A stretch of DNA of 64,000 nucleotides, taken from Aromatoleum bremense. GTDB taxonomy: Bacteria > Pseudomonadota > Gammaproteobacteria > Burkholderiales > Rhodocyclaceae. The translations under genes and the position numbers were made by a program. The notes under the pieces were generated by a model, which saw only the letters and a program-made list of their open reading frames with translations, was not told the DNA's origin and did not search any database. Shown here in pieces: positions 10,452 to 18,827 of the stretch; position 1 is the first letter of the stretch, and each line of letters begins with the position of its first letter. The stretch is from the NCBI RefSeq assembly GCF_017894365.1, contig NZ_CP059467.1:3100001-3164000 (forward strand). The letters are read 5' to 3'.

Positions 10452-11282
10452 TCACCCCGTCAGCGCGAGTTCCTCGATTGTTGTTCCATTGCCAAGCAGG
10501 GCATGCAGCGACACGACCGACCCGATCATGATCAGCGCCGGAGACTTGAGCTGTGCCCGTTTCACGGTCGCCGAGAGCTGGTCGAGCCGGCCGGTCACGG
10601 TGATCTGCCTGTTCGTGGTGCCCGCATGGACAACCGCCGCCGGCGTGTCGCCCGGAAGGCCGTGGACCACCAGCTGGCGGCAAATGATGTCGAGCGCGCC
10701 AAGCCCCATGTAGATGACGACCGTCTGTTTCGGCCGGGCCAGCGCCGGCCAGTCGAGATTGACCGTGCCGTCCTTGAGATGCCCGGTCGTGAAGATCACC
10801 GAGCGGGCGTGGTCGCGATGCGTCAGGGGTATGCCCGTACAGGCGGATACCCCGCATGCCGCGGTGATCCCGGGTACGACTTCGCACTCGATCCCGGATT
10901 CGAGCAGCTCTTCCATCTCTTCGCCGCCGCGGCCGAACATGAATGGATCGCCCCCTTTCAACCGCACGACCTCGAGCCCGCTGCGGGCGAGATCGACCAG
11001 GAGACCGTTGATTCGGTCCTGCGGCAATGAATGGTATCCCGCCTCTTTGCCTGCATAGATCATCCTTGCCGCCGGATTGGCCAAGTTGAGGATTCCCTCG
11101 CCGACAAGGTGATCATAGACGACCGCCTGCGCCTTCGACAGCAGGCGTGCCGCTTTTAGCGTGAGAAGCTCCGGATCGCCGGGGCCCGCCCCGACCAGGT
11201 ACACCTTGCCGGGCCGTCTGCCTGCTGCCGGGTCATCGGGACTGTCTCCCGAAGGATCGAAGCCGCCGATATGCTTGCTCAT
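10452..11282 (-). CDS. nirE: Uroporphyrinogen-III C-methyltransferase
   Basis: A 276-residue SAM-dependent methyltransferase converting uroporphyrinogen III to precorrin-2, the first dedicated step towards siroheme and heme d1. Visible motifs are VYLVGAGPGDPELLTLKA (SAM loop), VVRLKGGDPFMFGRGGEE, VVPGITAACGVSACTGIPLTHR and VIYMGLG. No CysG-type dehydrogenase domain is fused. Its position directly before nirS1 argues for NirE rather than a general CobA. The start faces the divergent small cytochrome gene; the shared region carries an FNR/DNR box. Confidence 0.9.
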   Translation of the reverse strand: MSKHIGGFDPSGDSPDDPAAGRRPGKVYLVGAGPGDPELLTLKAARLLSKAQAVVYDHLVGEGILNLANPAARMIYAGKEAGYHSLPQDRINGLLVDLARSGLEVVRLKGGDPFMFGRGGEEMEELLESGIECEVVPGITAACGVSACTGIPLTHRDHARSVIFTTGHLKDGTVNLDWPALARPKQTVVIYMGLGALDIICRQLVVHGLPGDTPAAVVHAGTTNRQITVTGRLDQLSATVKRAQLKSPALIMIGSVVSLHALLGNGTTIEELALTG

Positions 11283-11354
11283 GAGTGGCTCTCCGCGTGT
11301 GCCGCGAATCTGTGCTCCGCGGCGGTTCGAATGGCGCGAACAGGAGGTTCGGGC

Positions 11355-11437
11355 GCCGCCACTTTATCCCTACTTGCCGTCCGGGAAATTAACCGATATC
11401 AAGGAGGTCCGGGCTATGTCGGTACGATACTCGGGCC
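11355..11437. promoter_or_regulatory. Divergent nir promoter region with one FNR/DNR box
   Basis: The dyad TTAAC-CGAT-ATCAA lies at 11389-11402, close to the FNR/DNR consensus TTGAT-N4-ATCAA. Going right, TACGAT at 11423-11428 is a possible -10, giving a start near 11437. Going left, GATAAA (complement of 11363-11368) is a possible -10, giving a start near 11355. In both directions the box centre would fall at about -41.5, the class II activator position. The rest of 11283-11520 shows no gene. The assignment is by pattern only. Confidence 0.7.
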
Positions 11438-11520
11438 GTAGCTGAGCGGATCCAGGTCGGCGTCCCGTCTCCCGTCCGGCATGGCTAATCTTTCCAGTGC
11501 GGACTGACGAGGACCCGAGC

Positions 11521-11892
11521 GTGTTCTGTCGAAGCATCCTGATCGCGGCTTTCCTTCCGGCGCTGGTTTTCCCGGTTCACGCCCAGAACACTGCTCCCGA
11601 CAACAAGCGGCAGCGCGAGCTGGTGCATATGGTTCGCCAAGACTGTGGATCGTGCCACGGGCTGACTTTGCAGGGCGGCCTCGGCCCGGCCCTCACCCCG
11701 GCGGCGCTACGCGGCAAGCCTTCGGAGGGGCTGGTGGCGACGATTGTCCATGGTCGGCCCGGCACGCCGATGCCGCCGTTTCGCGGCCTCCTCGATGAAT
11801 CGGAGGCCGCATGGGTCGTAGAACGGCTCGTCGAAGGCTTCCCCGCGGATGGCGGTCCGGCGCCGACCCAACAGACCGTGGGCGCGCGGTGA
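11521..11892 (+). CDS. Small c-type cytochrome of the nir cluster (NirC/c55X-like)
   Basis: A 123-residue secreted monoheme cytochrome: signal peptide (about 1-22, ending PVHAQN), CGSCH heme site at 42-46, and a Met ligand in GTPMPPF (Met84). The GTG at 11521 is chosen over GTG 11497 because GAGGA sits 7 bases upstream and it gives a clean signal peptide. In denitrifiers such proteins (NirC, c55X) carry electrons to NirS or act in heme d1 maturation; which applies here cannot be told. It heads the rightward nir operon. Confidence 0.8.
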   Translation: MFCRSILIAAFLPALVFPVHAQNTAPDNKRQRELVHMVRQDCGSCHGLTLQGGLGPALTPAALRGKPSEGLVATIVHGRPGTPMPPFRGLLDESEAAWVVERLVEGFPADGGPAPTQQTVGAR

Positions 11893-11939
11893 TGGCACCT
11901 TGGCCGGCCTGCGCATCGGCACCCGATGAAGAGAGACGG

Positions 11940-13133
11940 ATGATGCTCGGAAGCATAATGAAGCGTGCAGCATGGACAGTCTCAATGCTCCTGCTGTCGG
12001 CGTGCGCGTCCCAACAGCCTGTCGTCTTGCGCGGCACCGGCGATCTCGGCGTCGTCGTCGAGCGCGCGACCGGACAGTTGCAGGTCATCGAGACGACGCA
12101 TCGTCGGGCGCTCGCGCAGGTTTCCGGCCTCGGCGATCTGTCCCACGCGTCGGTCGTGTTTTCACGTGACAGTCGTTACGCCTACGTTTTCGGTCGCGAC
12201 GGTGGCCTGACCAAAGTGGATCTCCTCACCGCGACGATCGCGAACCGCGTGGTACAGGCGGGCAACGCAATCGGCGGCGCGATTTCCCAGGACGGACGCA
12301 TCCTCGTCGCGCAGAACTACGAACCGGGCGGAATCAAGGCCTTCGACGCCGGCACGCTGGAGCTGCTCGCCGATGTACCGGCCACCTACGGCCCCGACGG
12401 CAAGCGCTCGAAAGTCGTCGGGCTGGCCGATCTGCCGGGCAACCGCTTCGTCTATTCGCTGTTCGACGCCAACGAAATCCGCGTCACCGACCTGTCCGAT
12501 CCGGGGCATCCGAAGACCGAGCGTTACCCGTCAGGCAAGCAGCCGTACGATGCGCTGGTGACGCCCGACGGGCGCTACTACATCGCCGGGCTGTTCGGCG
12601 AGGACGGTCTGTCGATGCTCGACCTGTGGCATCCCGAACTGGGCGTACGCACGATCCTGCCCGGCTACGGCCGGGGCGAGCAGGCGTTGCCGGTGTACAA
12701 GATGCCGCACCTGCGCGGCTGGGCCGTTGCCGCGGGACGGGCGTATCTGCCGGCCATCGGCCGCCACGAAGTCCTGGTCGTCGAGCTCGGCAGCTGGAAG
12801 GAGGTCGCGCGGATTCCGGTCAAGAGCCAGCCGGTGTTCGTGATGGCGAGGCCCGACGGCCGCGAAGTGTGGGTGAATTTCGCCTTCCCCGACAACGGCT
12901 GGGTCCAGGTGATCGATACGATCCAGAACAGCATCGTCGACACGCTGCAGCCCGGCCGGGCGATTCTCCATATGGAGTTCGCGCCGAAAGGCGAGGAGGT
13001 CTGGGTGTCTGCGCGCGACGACAACAAGGTCGTGATCTACGGCACCGCGAAGCGCGACAAGCGCGCCGAGCTTCCCGCCGCCAGCCCGAGCGGCATTTTC
13101 TTCACCAGCCGCGCATTCCGGACGGGTTTCTAG
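11940..13133 (+). CDS. nirF: Heme d1 biosynthesis protein NirF
   Basis: About 397 residues. The N-terminus has a lipoprotein signal with lipobox LLSAC (Cys22), so it is probably anchored in the periplasm. The rest is a cd1-like propeller without a c-heme motif (VVFSRDSRYAYVFGRDGGLTKVDL, YEPGGIKAFDAGTLELL, PHLRGWAVA, ILHMEFAPKGEEVWVS). NirF acts late in heme d1 formation, after the cytoplasmic decarboxylation steps. Two adjacent ATGs (11940, 11943) follow GAGAG; either could be used. It is followed after 3 bases by nirDL. Confidence 0.9.
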   Translation: MMLGSIMKRAAWTVSMLLLSACASQQPVVLRGTGDLGVVVERATGQLQVIETTHRRALAQVSGLGDLSHASVVFSRDSRYAYVFGRDGGLTKVDLLTATIANRVVQAGNAIGGAISQDGRILVAQNYEPGGIKAFDAGTLELLADVPATYGPDGKRSKVVGLADLPGNRFVYSLFDANEIRVTDLSDPGHPKTERYPSGKQPYDALVTPDGRYYIAGLFGEDGLSMLDLWHPELGVRTILPGYGRGEQALPVYKMPHLRGWAVAAGRAYLPAIGRHEVLVVELGSWKEVARIPVKSQPVFVMARPDGREVWVNFAFPDNGWVQVIDTIQNSIVDTLQPGRAILHMEFAPKGEEVWVSARDDNKVVIYGTAKRDKRAELPAASPSGIFFTSRAFRTGF

Positions 13134-13136
13134 GAC

Positions 13137-14195
13137 ATGGCCTGCACGAGCGCCACGCAGATGTGCACCACGACGATGGCCGGGCGCGGGGTGGTTCAAC
13201 CCGAAGCGGCCACGTTTCGCCTGCTGAACGACTACCAGCGCGGGTTTCCACTTGTTTCCGAACCGTTTGCCGCGATCGGGGCGGAATGCGGATTGAGCGA
13301 GCCGGCTGTTCTCGCCGCGCTGCAGGACTGGCTGCGCTCGGGCGTCGTCAGCCGGGTGGGCGCGGTATTCGCGCCGCGGCGCGTCGGCGCCAGCGCGTTG
13401 GCGGCGCTTGCAGCGCCCGCATCCCGGCTCGAGTCGATCGCTGCCCGCGTCAGCGCGGTTCCGGAAGTGAATCACAACTACCAGCGCGAACACTCGCTCA
13501 ACCTGTGGTTCGTGATCACGGCTGCGTCGGGGCAGAGATTGCGGCAGATCGTCACGGAAATCGAGCGGGACACCCGCTGTAGGGTCGTCGTGCTGCCCCT
13601 CGAAGAGGAATTCCACATCGATCTCGGCTTCGATCTCGGCGGTGCCGGGCGCGGCGCTGCCAGCGTTGCGACGGGCGATTTGCCGGCCCTCGGCGAGACG
13701 GCCTGTGCGCTGCCCGGCATCGAGCGCCGGTTGATGGTCGCCTTGCAGTCCGGACTGCCGTTGCTGCCGCGGCCATTCGACGCGCTCGGGCGCAGCGTCG
13801 GGCTCAGCGAAGCGATGGTCATCGAGCTGATCGCTTCGTGGCTCGAAAACGGCCTGATCAAGCGTTTCGGGATCGTCGTGCGCCACCATGAGCTCGGCTT
13901 TTGCGCGAACGCGATGTGCGTGTGGGATATCCCGGACGACCAGGTGAGCGAACTGGGCCGCAGTCTCGCAGCCGAGCCTGCGGTGACGCTTTGCTACCGG
14001 CGCAGCCGCGTCCTGCCGGACTGGCCGTACAACCTGTTCTGCATGATCCATGGCAAATCGCGCGACGCGGTGCTCGAAGTGCGCGAAGCCATCGCCGCGC
14101 GCCACCACATGAATCGCTGGCCCGGCGCAGTGCTGTTCAGCACCCGGCGCTTCAAGCAGCAGGGCGCGCGTTATCTGGCGGACGGTGACGCATGA
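13137..14195 (+). CDS. nirDL: Siroheme decarboxylase, NirD-NirL fusion
   Basis: 352 residues made of two AsnC/Lrp-like halves. The first (about 25-170) has NHNYQREHSLNLWFVIT and the NirD-type end VVLPLEEEFHID. The second (about 195-350) has LCYRRSRVLPDWPYNLFCM and ends with FSTRRFKQQGARYL, as in NirL. Together with NirG and NirH it removes the acetate side chains of siroheme to give didecarboxysiroheme on the way to heme d1. NirD and NirL are separate in Pseudomonas aeruginosa but fused in several other denitrifiers. The first 20 residues (Cys/Thr/Met rich) look non-conserved, so the true start could be ATG 13161 or 13176. Confidence 0.9.
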   Translation: MACTSATQMCTTTMAGRGVVQPEAATFRLLNDYQRGFPLVSEPFAAIGAECGLSEPAVLAALQDWLRSGVVSRVGAVFAPRRVGASALAALAAPASRLESIAARVSAVPEVNHNYQREHSLNLWFVITAASGQRLRQIVTEIERDTRCRVVVLPLEEEFHIDLGFDLGGAGRGAASVATGDLPALGETACALPGIERRLMVALQSGLPLLPRPFDALGRSVGLSEAMVIELIASWLENGLIKRFGIVVRHHELGFCANAMCVWDIPDDQVSELGRSLAAEPAVTLCYRRSRVLPDWPYNLFCMIHGKSRDAVLEVREAIAARHHMNRWPGAVLFSTRRFKQQGARYLADGDA

Positions 14196-14671
14196 GCCGG
14201 GCGACAGCGAAGGGGCGGGCGCCGGTGCTCGACGAGACCGACCGGGCGCTGATCAACATGCTGCAAGGTGATTTTCCGCTGGTGCGCAACCCGTTTGCCG
14301 ATGTCGCCGTCCGGCTCGGGATCGACCAGGAGGAGGTCATCGACCGGCTGCAGCGCCTGCTCGATCAGCGTGTATTGACCCGGTTCGGCCCGATGTTCCA
14401 GATCGAACGGATCGGCGGCGCGTTCTGCCTCGCGGCGATCGGTGTGCCGGAAGCCGATTTCGAGCGCGTCGCGGCCGAAGTGAATGCCTTTGCCGAAGTG
14501 GCGCACAACTACCGTCGCGACCACGCGCTCAACATGTGGTTCGTCCTGGCGACCGAAACCCCGCAGGGCATCGCCGCGACGGCAAGACGGATCGAAATCG
14601 CGACCGGGCTGCCGGTGTTCCTGTTTCCGAAGGAGCGGGAGTATTTCGTCGAAATGAAGCTGGAGGCGTGA
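14192..14671 (+). CDS. nirG: Siroheme decarboxylase subunit NirG
   Basis: A 159-residue Lrp-like protein with an N-terminal winged helix (DETDRALINMLQGDFPLVRNPF) and a ligand domain containing AHNYRRDHALNMWFVLA and the end FPKEREYFVEMKLEA. This pattern matches the NirD/NirG type rather than the NirL/NirH type. It acts with NirDL and NirH on siroheme. It overlaps nirDL by four bases (ATGA) and nirH by one (TGATG), so the three are translated as a unit. Confidence 0.9.
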   Translation: MSRATAKGRAPVLDETDRALINMLQGDFPLVRNPFADVAVRLGIDQEEVIDRLQRLLDQRVLTRFGPMFQIERIGGAFCLAAIGVPEADFERVAAEVNAFAEVAHNYRRDHALNMWFVLATETPQGIAATARRIEIATGLPVFLFPKEREYFVEMKLEA

Positions 14672-15255
14672 TGGCAGCGCACCGGGAAAATCCGGCCCCG
14701 CAGGACGCAAGCAACCCCGGTGCCGCGTCCGGCGTCGGCTGCGACGAGGCGATCGAGCGACGCATCATCGTCGCGACCCAGGGTGGGCTGCCGCTGGTCC
14801 CGCAGCCTTGGGACGAAGTGGCCCGGGAGGTCGGCCTCCCGGTCGATGAACTGCTTTGCCGCGTCCGCGCCATGCTCGAGCGCGGGGTCATCCGTCGCAT
14901 CGGCGTGGTACCGAATCATTATGCGATCGGCTACACCGCGAATGGCATGAGCGTGTGGGATGTCGCGGACGAGTGTGTCGATGCTGTCGGCGAGTTCATC
15001 GGTGCACTCGATGCCGTCACCCACTGCTATCGACGTCCGCGCCGCCTGCCGGACTGGCCGTACAACCTGTTCGCAATGGTTCATGGGCGCAGCCATGACG
15101 AGGTGCGGCAGCAGATCAGCGACATCGCGGACCGTATCGCGGCACGCTTTCCTGGCGCCTGCCGCAGCCGCGAGGTGTTGTTCTCGTCGGCAATCCTGAA
15201 AAAAACGGGACTGCGGATCAGTAGCGCAGCAGGAAGTGTGCAGGAACGCGAGTGA
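14671..15255 (+). CDS. nirH: Siroheme decarboxylase subunit NirH
   Basis: A 194-residue Lrp-like protein of the NirL/NirH type, with HCYRRPRRLPDWPYNLFAM and the end REVLFSSAILKKTGLRIS. The N-terminal 25 residues (MAAHRENPAPQDASNPG) are low in structure and probably a linker. It completes the heme d1 decarboxylase set. ATG 14671 overlaps the nirG stop. It is the last gene before the separate nirS2 promoter region. Confidence 0.9.
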   Translation: MAAHRENPAPQDASNPGAASGVGCDEAIERRIIVATQGGLPLVPQPWDEVAREVGLPVDELLCRVRAMLERGVIRRIGVVPNHYAIGYTANGMSVWDVADECVDAVGEFIGALDAVTHCYRRPRRLPDWPYNLFAMVHGRSHDEVRQQISDIADRIAARFPGACRSREVLFSSAILKKTGLRISSAAGSVQERE

Positions 15256-15415
15256 GCTTTCCCCCTGCGGGCAGGAGCTTCCTGCGCGGGCCGGGAAAAC
15301 CGTGATGTTTCGCCTCGGCGGGTGATTCCGGATATTGCAAATTGCTTATGCGTTTTACGTTTTGATACGAAGTTGTTATGTCAAGCAATTTTATCCACAG
15401 AAGAGATAGGGAAAT

Positions 15416-15465
15416 TTAACGCATATCAAGGATCGCCCGCGGTTATCAGATCGATACTGGCTGCA
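15416..15465 (+). promoter_or_regulatory. FNR/DNR-type promoter of nirS2
   Basis: TTAAC-GCAT-ATCAA at 15416-15429 is the same degenerate-left, perfect-right dyad as the nirE/cytochrome box. GATACT at 15453-15458 is a possible -10, with a start near 15464, which puts the dyad centre at about -41.5. The leader to the GTG at 15504 would be about 40 bases. The flanking 15256-15415 is AT-richer than its surroundings and holds no gene. Confidence 0.75.
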
Positions 15466-15503
15466 TTGTTGTTTCATATCCCGAGTCGCTTAAGGAGAAA
15501 GAA

Positions 15504-17186
15504 GTGCAAAACAAGAGTTGGATGGGCAAGGCTCTCGCGCTGGCGCTGCTACCGCTGGCGGTAAGCACGGTTTGGGCGCAATCTGCTCCCGAAATGACCC
15601 AGGAGGAAAAGGACAAGGCGAAGCAGATCTACTTCGAGCGCTGCGCCGGCTGTCACGGCGTGCTGCGCAAGGGTGCGACCGGCAAGAACCTCGAGCCGCA
15701 CTGGACGAAGACCGCGGCCGACGGCACGAAGACTGAAGGCGGCACGCTCAAGCTCGGCACGGAGCGTCTGCAGAAGATCATCGCCTACGGCACCGAAGGC
15801 GGGATGGTGAACTACGACGACATCCTGACGAAGGACGAGATCAACCTGATGGCGCGCTACATCCAGAACACGCCGGATGTACCGCCCGAGTTCTCGCTTC
15901 AGGACATGAAGAACAGCTGGAAGCTGATCGTTCCGGTTGCCGAGCGTCCGAAGAAGCAGATGAACAACATCAATCTGAAGAACGTTTTCGCGGTTACGCT
16001 GCGCGACGCCGGCAAACTCGCCCTCATCGACGGCGATACGCACAAGATCTGGAAGGTGCTCGATACCGGCTACGCGGTGCATATCTCGAGGCTGTCGGCA
16101 TCCGGGCGCTACGTCTACACGGTCGGTCGCGACGGCCTGACGACGATCATCGACATGTGGTACGAGGAGCCGAAGACGGTTGCCACGGTGCGCCTCGGCT
16201 CCGATGCGCGTTCGGTCGATACCTCGAAGTTCAAGGGCTATGAGGACAAGTACCTGATCGGCGGCACGTACTGGCCGCCCCAGTACTCGATCATGGACGG
16301 CGAGACGCTCGAGCCGATCAAGGTCGTCTCGACGCGTGGCCAGACGGTCGACGGCGAGTACCACCCGGAGCCGCGCGTCGCGTCGATCGTTGCCTCGCAC
16401 ATCAAGCCGGAGTGGGTGGTGAACGTGAAGGAAACGGGCCAGATCATGCTCGTCGACTACACCGACATCAAGAACCTGAAGACCACGACGATCGAGTCCG
16501 CGAAGTTCCTGCACGACGGGGGCTGGGATGCGTCCAAGCGCTACTTCATGGTCGCGGCGAACGCGTCGAACAAGGTCGCTGCGGTCGATACGAAGACCGG
16601 CAAGCTCGCAGCGCTCATCGACACGGCGAAGATTCCGCACCCGGGTCGTGGCGCGAACTTCGTGCATCCGCAGTTCGGTCCGGTGTGGACGACCGGCCAC
16701 CTCGGGGCCGACGTGATTTCGGTGATTTCGACCGCATCCGACGAAGCCAAGTATGCCAAGCACAAGGGCCAGAACTGGAAGGTCGTGCAGGAACTGAAGA
16801 TGCCGGGTGCAGGCAACCTGTTCGTCAAGACGCATCCGAAGTCGACGCACCTGTGGGCCGATGCGCCGATGAACCCGGAACGCGAGGTCGCCGAGTCGGT
16901 TTATGTCTTCGACATGGGCGATCTGTCGAAGACACCGACGCGTCTGGACGTCGCGAAGGATTCCGGCTTGCCCGAAAGCAAGGCGATTCGCCGCGCGACC
17001 CATCCGGAGTACAACGAAGCGGGCAACGAAGTGTGGATCTCGCTGTGGGGCGGCAAGGCGGATCAGTCGGCCATCGTCGTCTATGACGACAAGACGCTCA
17101 AGCTGAAGAAAGTCATCACCGATCCGTCGATCGTCACGCCGACCGGGAAGTTCAACGTCTTCAATACGATGCACGACGTTTATTGA
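15504..17186 (+). CDS. nirS: Cytochrome cd1 nitrite reductase, copy 2 (divergent)
   Basis: A 560-residue second NirS. GTG 15504 has AAGGAG six bases upstream. The signal peptide ends near TVWAQS, the c-heme site CAGCH is at 47-51, and the d1 ligand is His193 (TGYAVHISR). The catalytic histidines in LHDGG and IPHPGRG are present with the same 42-residue spacing as in copy 1, so it should be active. It lacks most of the N-terminal extension of copy 1. Its c-domain has an extra loop (EPHWTKTAADGTKTEGG) and GGMVNYDDILT where copy 1 has [13 protein letters not shown]. It has its own FNR/DNR promoter and leads the nirT-nirB-cupredoxin-nirJ-nirN run. Confidence 0.95.
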   Translation: MQNKSWMGKALALALLPLAVSTVWAQSAPEMTQEEKDKAKQIYFERCAGCHGVLRKGATGKNLEPHWTKTAADGTKTEGGTLKLGTERLQKIIAYGTEGGMVNYDDILTKDEINLMARYIQNTPDVPPEFSLQDMKNSWKLIVPVAERPKKQMNNINLKNVFAVTLRDAGKLALIDGDTHKIWKVLDTGYAVHISRLSASGRYVYTVGRDGLTTIIDMWYEEPKTVATVRLGSDARSVDTSKFKGYEDKYLIGGTYWPPQYSIMDGETLEPIKVVSTRGQTVDGEYHPEPRVASIVASHIKPEWVVNVKETGQIMLVDYTDIKNLKTTTIESAKFLHDGGWDASKRYFMVAANASNKVAAVDTKTGKLAALIDTAKIPHPGRGANFVHPQFGPVWTTGHLGADVISVISTASDEAKYAKHKGQNWKVVQELKMPGAGNLFVKTHPKSTHLWADAPMNPEREVAESVYVFDMGDLSKTPTRLDVAKDSGLPESKAIRRATHPEYNEAGNEVWISLWGGKADQSAIVVYDDKTLKLKKVITDPSIVTPTGKFNVFNTMHDVY

Positions 17187-17211
17187 TCGCCTCGTCGATC
17201 GTGAGCTGACA

Positions 17212-17233
17212 CCCCCGCGCCGCGGCGCGGGGG
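17212..17233 (+). other. GC-rich hairpin between nirS2 and nirT
   Basis: A perfect 9-bp arm CCCCCGCGC (17212-17220) pairs with GCGCGGGGG (17225-17233) around CGCG. No T run follows, so it is unlikely to be a full terminator. It could stabilise the abundant nirS2 message or attenuate downstream expression. Confidence 0.6.
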
Positions 17234-17251
17234 GAGACGAGGGTGATTTCC

Positions 17252-17863
17252 ATGACAGATCGAGACAGCAACTCCAAACAAGATACTTCCAGCGGCTTCA
17301 TGGCCCGTCTTCGCCGCCCGAGCGTGAAGTACTCGCTCGGCGGCCTGTTGGTCGTGGGTTTTTTCGTCGGCATATTCTTCTGGGGCGGTTTCAACACTGC
17401 GCTCGAAGCGACCAACACCGAAAAGTTCTGCATCTCGTGCCACGAGATGAATGACAACGTGTACGTGGAATACAAGGAAACGATCCACTACAAGAACCGT
17501 ACGGGTGTGCGCGCGACGTGTCCGGATTGCCACGTGCCGAAGGACTGGACGCACAAGATGATCCGCAAGGTGCAGGCATCCAAGGAAGTGTGGGGCAAGC
17601 TCACGGGCAGCATCGATACGCGCGAGAAGTTCCAGGCGAAGCGTCTGGAACTGGCGAGAAACGAGTGGAAGAGGATGAAGGCGTCCGATTCTCGCGAATG
17701 CCGCAACTGCCACAGCCTCGACAGCATGAATACCGAGTTTCAGAAACAGCGTGCGCGCAAACAGCACGAGATGGCACGCGAAGACAGCATGACCTGCATC
17801 GACTGCCACAAGGGCATCGCGCATCACAAACCCGAAGGCATGACCGAGGAAGATGACCTGTGA
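17252..17863 (+). CDS. nirT: NapC/NirT-type membrane tetraheme cytochrome c
   Basis: 203 residues. One N-terminal membrane anchor (about 28-46) is followed by four CxxCH sites at 60-64 (CISCH), 90-94 (CPDCH), 150-154 (CRNCH) and 182-186 (CIDCH), which is the NapC/NirT pattern. It passes electrons from quinol to periplasmic reductases; next to nirS2 it is best read as NirT, a donor to nitrite reduction. ATG 17252 is preferred; GTG 17243 would add three residues. Confidence 0.92.
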   Translation: MTDRDSNSKQDTSSGFMARLRRPSVKYSLGGLLVVGFFVGIFFWGGFNTALEATNTEKFCISCHEMNDNVYVEYKETIHYKNRTGVRATCPDCHVPKDWTHKMIRKVQASKEVWGKLTGSIDTREKFQAKRLELARNEWKRMKASDSRECRNCHSLDSMNTEFQKQRARKQHEMAREDSMTCIDCHKGIAHHKPEGMTEEDDL

Positions 17864-17910
17864 GCGGCAGGCAGCCGCGAATTTCGAGCATCCACCGAGA
17901 GGAACCGAAA

Positions 17911-18789
17911 ATGAGAAAGACGTTGATCGCGAGTGCGATGACCGCTCTCCTGACGCTGGGCACAGGCAGCGCACTTGCTGCGGCACCGGCGGACTGGAGC
18001 AAGATTCCCGCGAAGGACATCACACTGCTCTATCCTGGCGTGTCGCCGGTCGAATGGATCACGAAGGGAACCGAGCACGGCGGTGCGCGGGCGCTCAAGA
18101 AAGGCGAGCGCTGCGCCGACTGCCACGATGAAGAAGCCGGGGACATGGGTATGAAGATGGCGAGCGGGCAGAAGATCGAGCCCGCTCCGATCGCCGGAAA
18201 GGCTCCGTCCATCCCCGTCAAGGTGCAGGCGGCGCACGACGGCGAGAACCTTTACCTGCGTTTCACGTGGACGCAGCCGAAGGCGTCGGGCGCCCCGAAG
18301 CTGGACGACAAGAATCCGGTGAAGGTCGCCTTCATGCTTGAATCCGGGGGCAAGGTCGAACTCGCGGACCAGGCTGGCTGCTGGGCAACCTGTCACACGG
18401 ATTCGCGCACGATGCCGGGCGCAGCCGATACCAAGACGAAGTATGTCAAGGGTGGCTCCCTGGCCGAAGGCAAGTTCTACGACCTGATCCAGTGGCGCAG
18501 TGGCGAGAAGAAGGGCTTCGACGGACACGTTGCCGACAAGCGCGTGATGGAAGGCGGCAAAGGGCTCGTGAAAGCCGATGGCAAGCTCGAGGGCAACAAC
18601 TGGTCCGTCGTGTTTACGCGCAAGCTGTCAGGCGGGGGCGAGGGTGACGTAAGCCTCGAGTCCGGCAAGGTTTACAATTTCGGTTTCGCGATCCACGACG
18701 ACAACGCGGTGGGTCGTTTCCACCACGTGTCGCTCGGCTACAAGCTCGGTATCGATGCGAAGGCCGACATCACCGCGGCCAAGCAGTAA
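17911..18789 (+). CDS. nirB: Diheme cytochrome c-552 with ethylbenzene-dehydrogenase-like heme domain
   Basis: 292 residues. A signal peptide (about 1-23, ending LAAA) is followed by a CADCH site (68-72) and an unusual CWATCH site (157-162, three residues between the cysteines). The C-terminal half resembles the EB_dh heme-binding domain (NLYLRFTW, VKVAFMLESGGKVELADQAGC, YNFGFAIHDDNAVGRFHHVSLGY). In Pseudomonas stutzeri, nirS is followed by nirT and nirB, the latter a diheme c-552, so this order matches. It is not the assimilatory NirB. The start ATG follows GAGAGGA. Confidence 0.78.
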   Translation: MRKTLIASAMTALLTLGTGSALAAAPADWSKIPAKDITLLYPGVSPVEWITKGTEHGGARALKKGERCADCHDEEAGDMGMKMASGQKIEPAPIAGKAPSIPVKVQAAHDGENLYLRFTWTQPKASGAPKLDDKNPVKVAFMLESGGKVELADQAGCWATCHTDSRTMPGAADTKTKYVKGGSLAEGKFYDLIQWRSGEKKGFDGHVADKRVMEGGKGLVKADGKLEGNNWSVVFTRKLSGGGEGDVSLESGKVYNFGFAIHDDNAVGRFHHVSLGYKLGIDAKADITAAKQ

Positions 18790-18827
18790 CTTCGCCTACC
18801 CCTCCATCTGCCGCAGGAGCGACAATC

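Noticed and set aside
15362..15385. Second FNR/DNR box before nirS2 (TTGATACGAAGTTG and TTGTTATGTCAAG)
   Set aside because: Only one half-site matches in each and the spacing is wrong; the box at 15416 is clearly better.
15549..17174. A 541-codon antisense frame opposite nirS2
   Set aside because: Arg/Asp/Val-rich shadow of nirS2; no domain and no ribosome-binding site.
17911..18789. Assimilatory NADH-nitrite reductase NirB
   Set aside because: The protein is a secreted cytochrome with c-heme motifs and no flavin or siroheme domain; only the gene name is shared.
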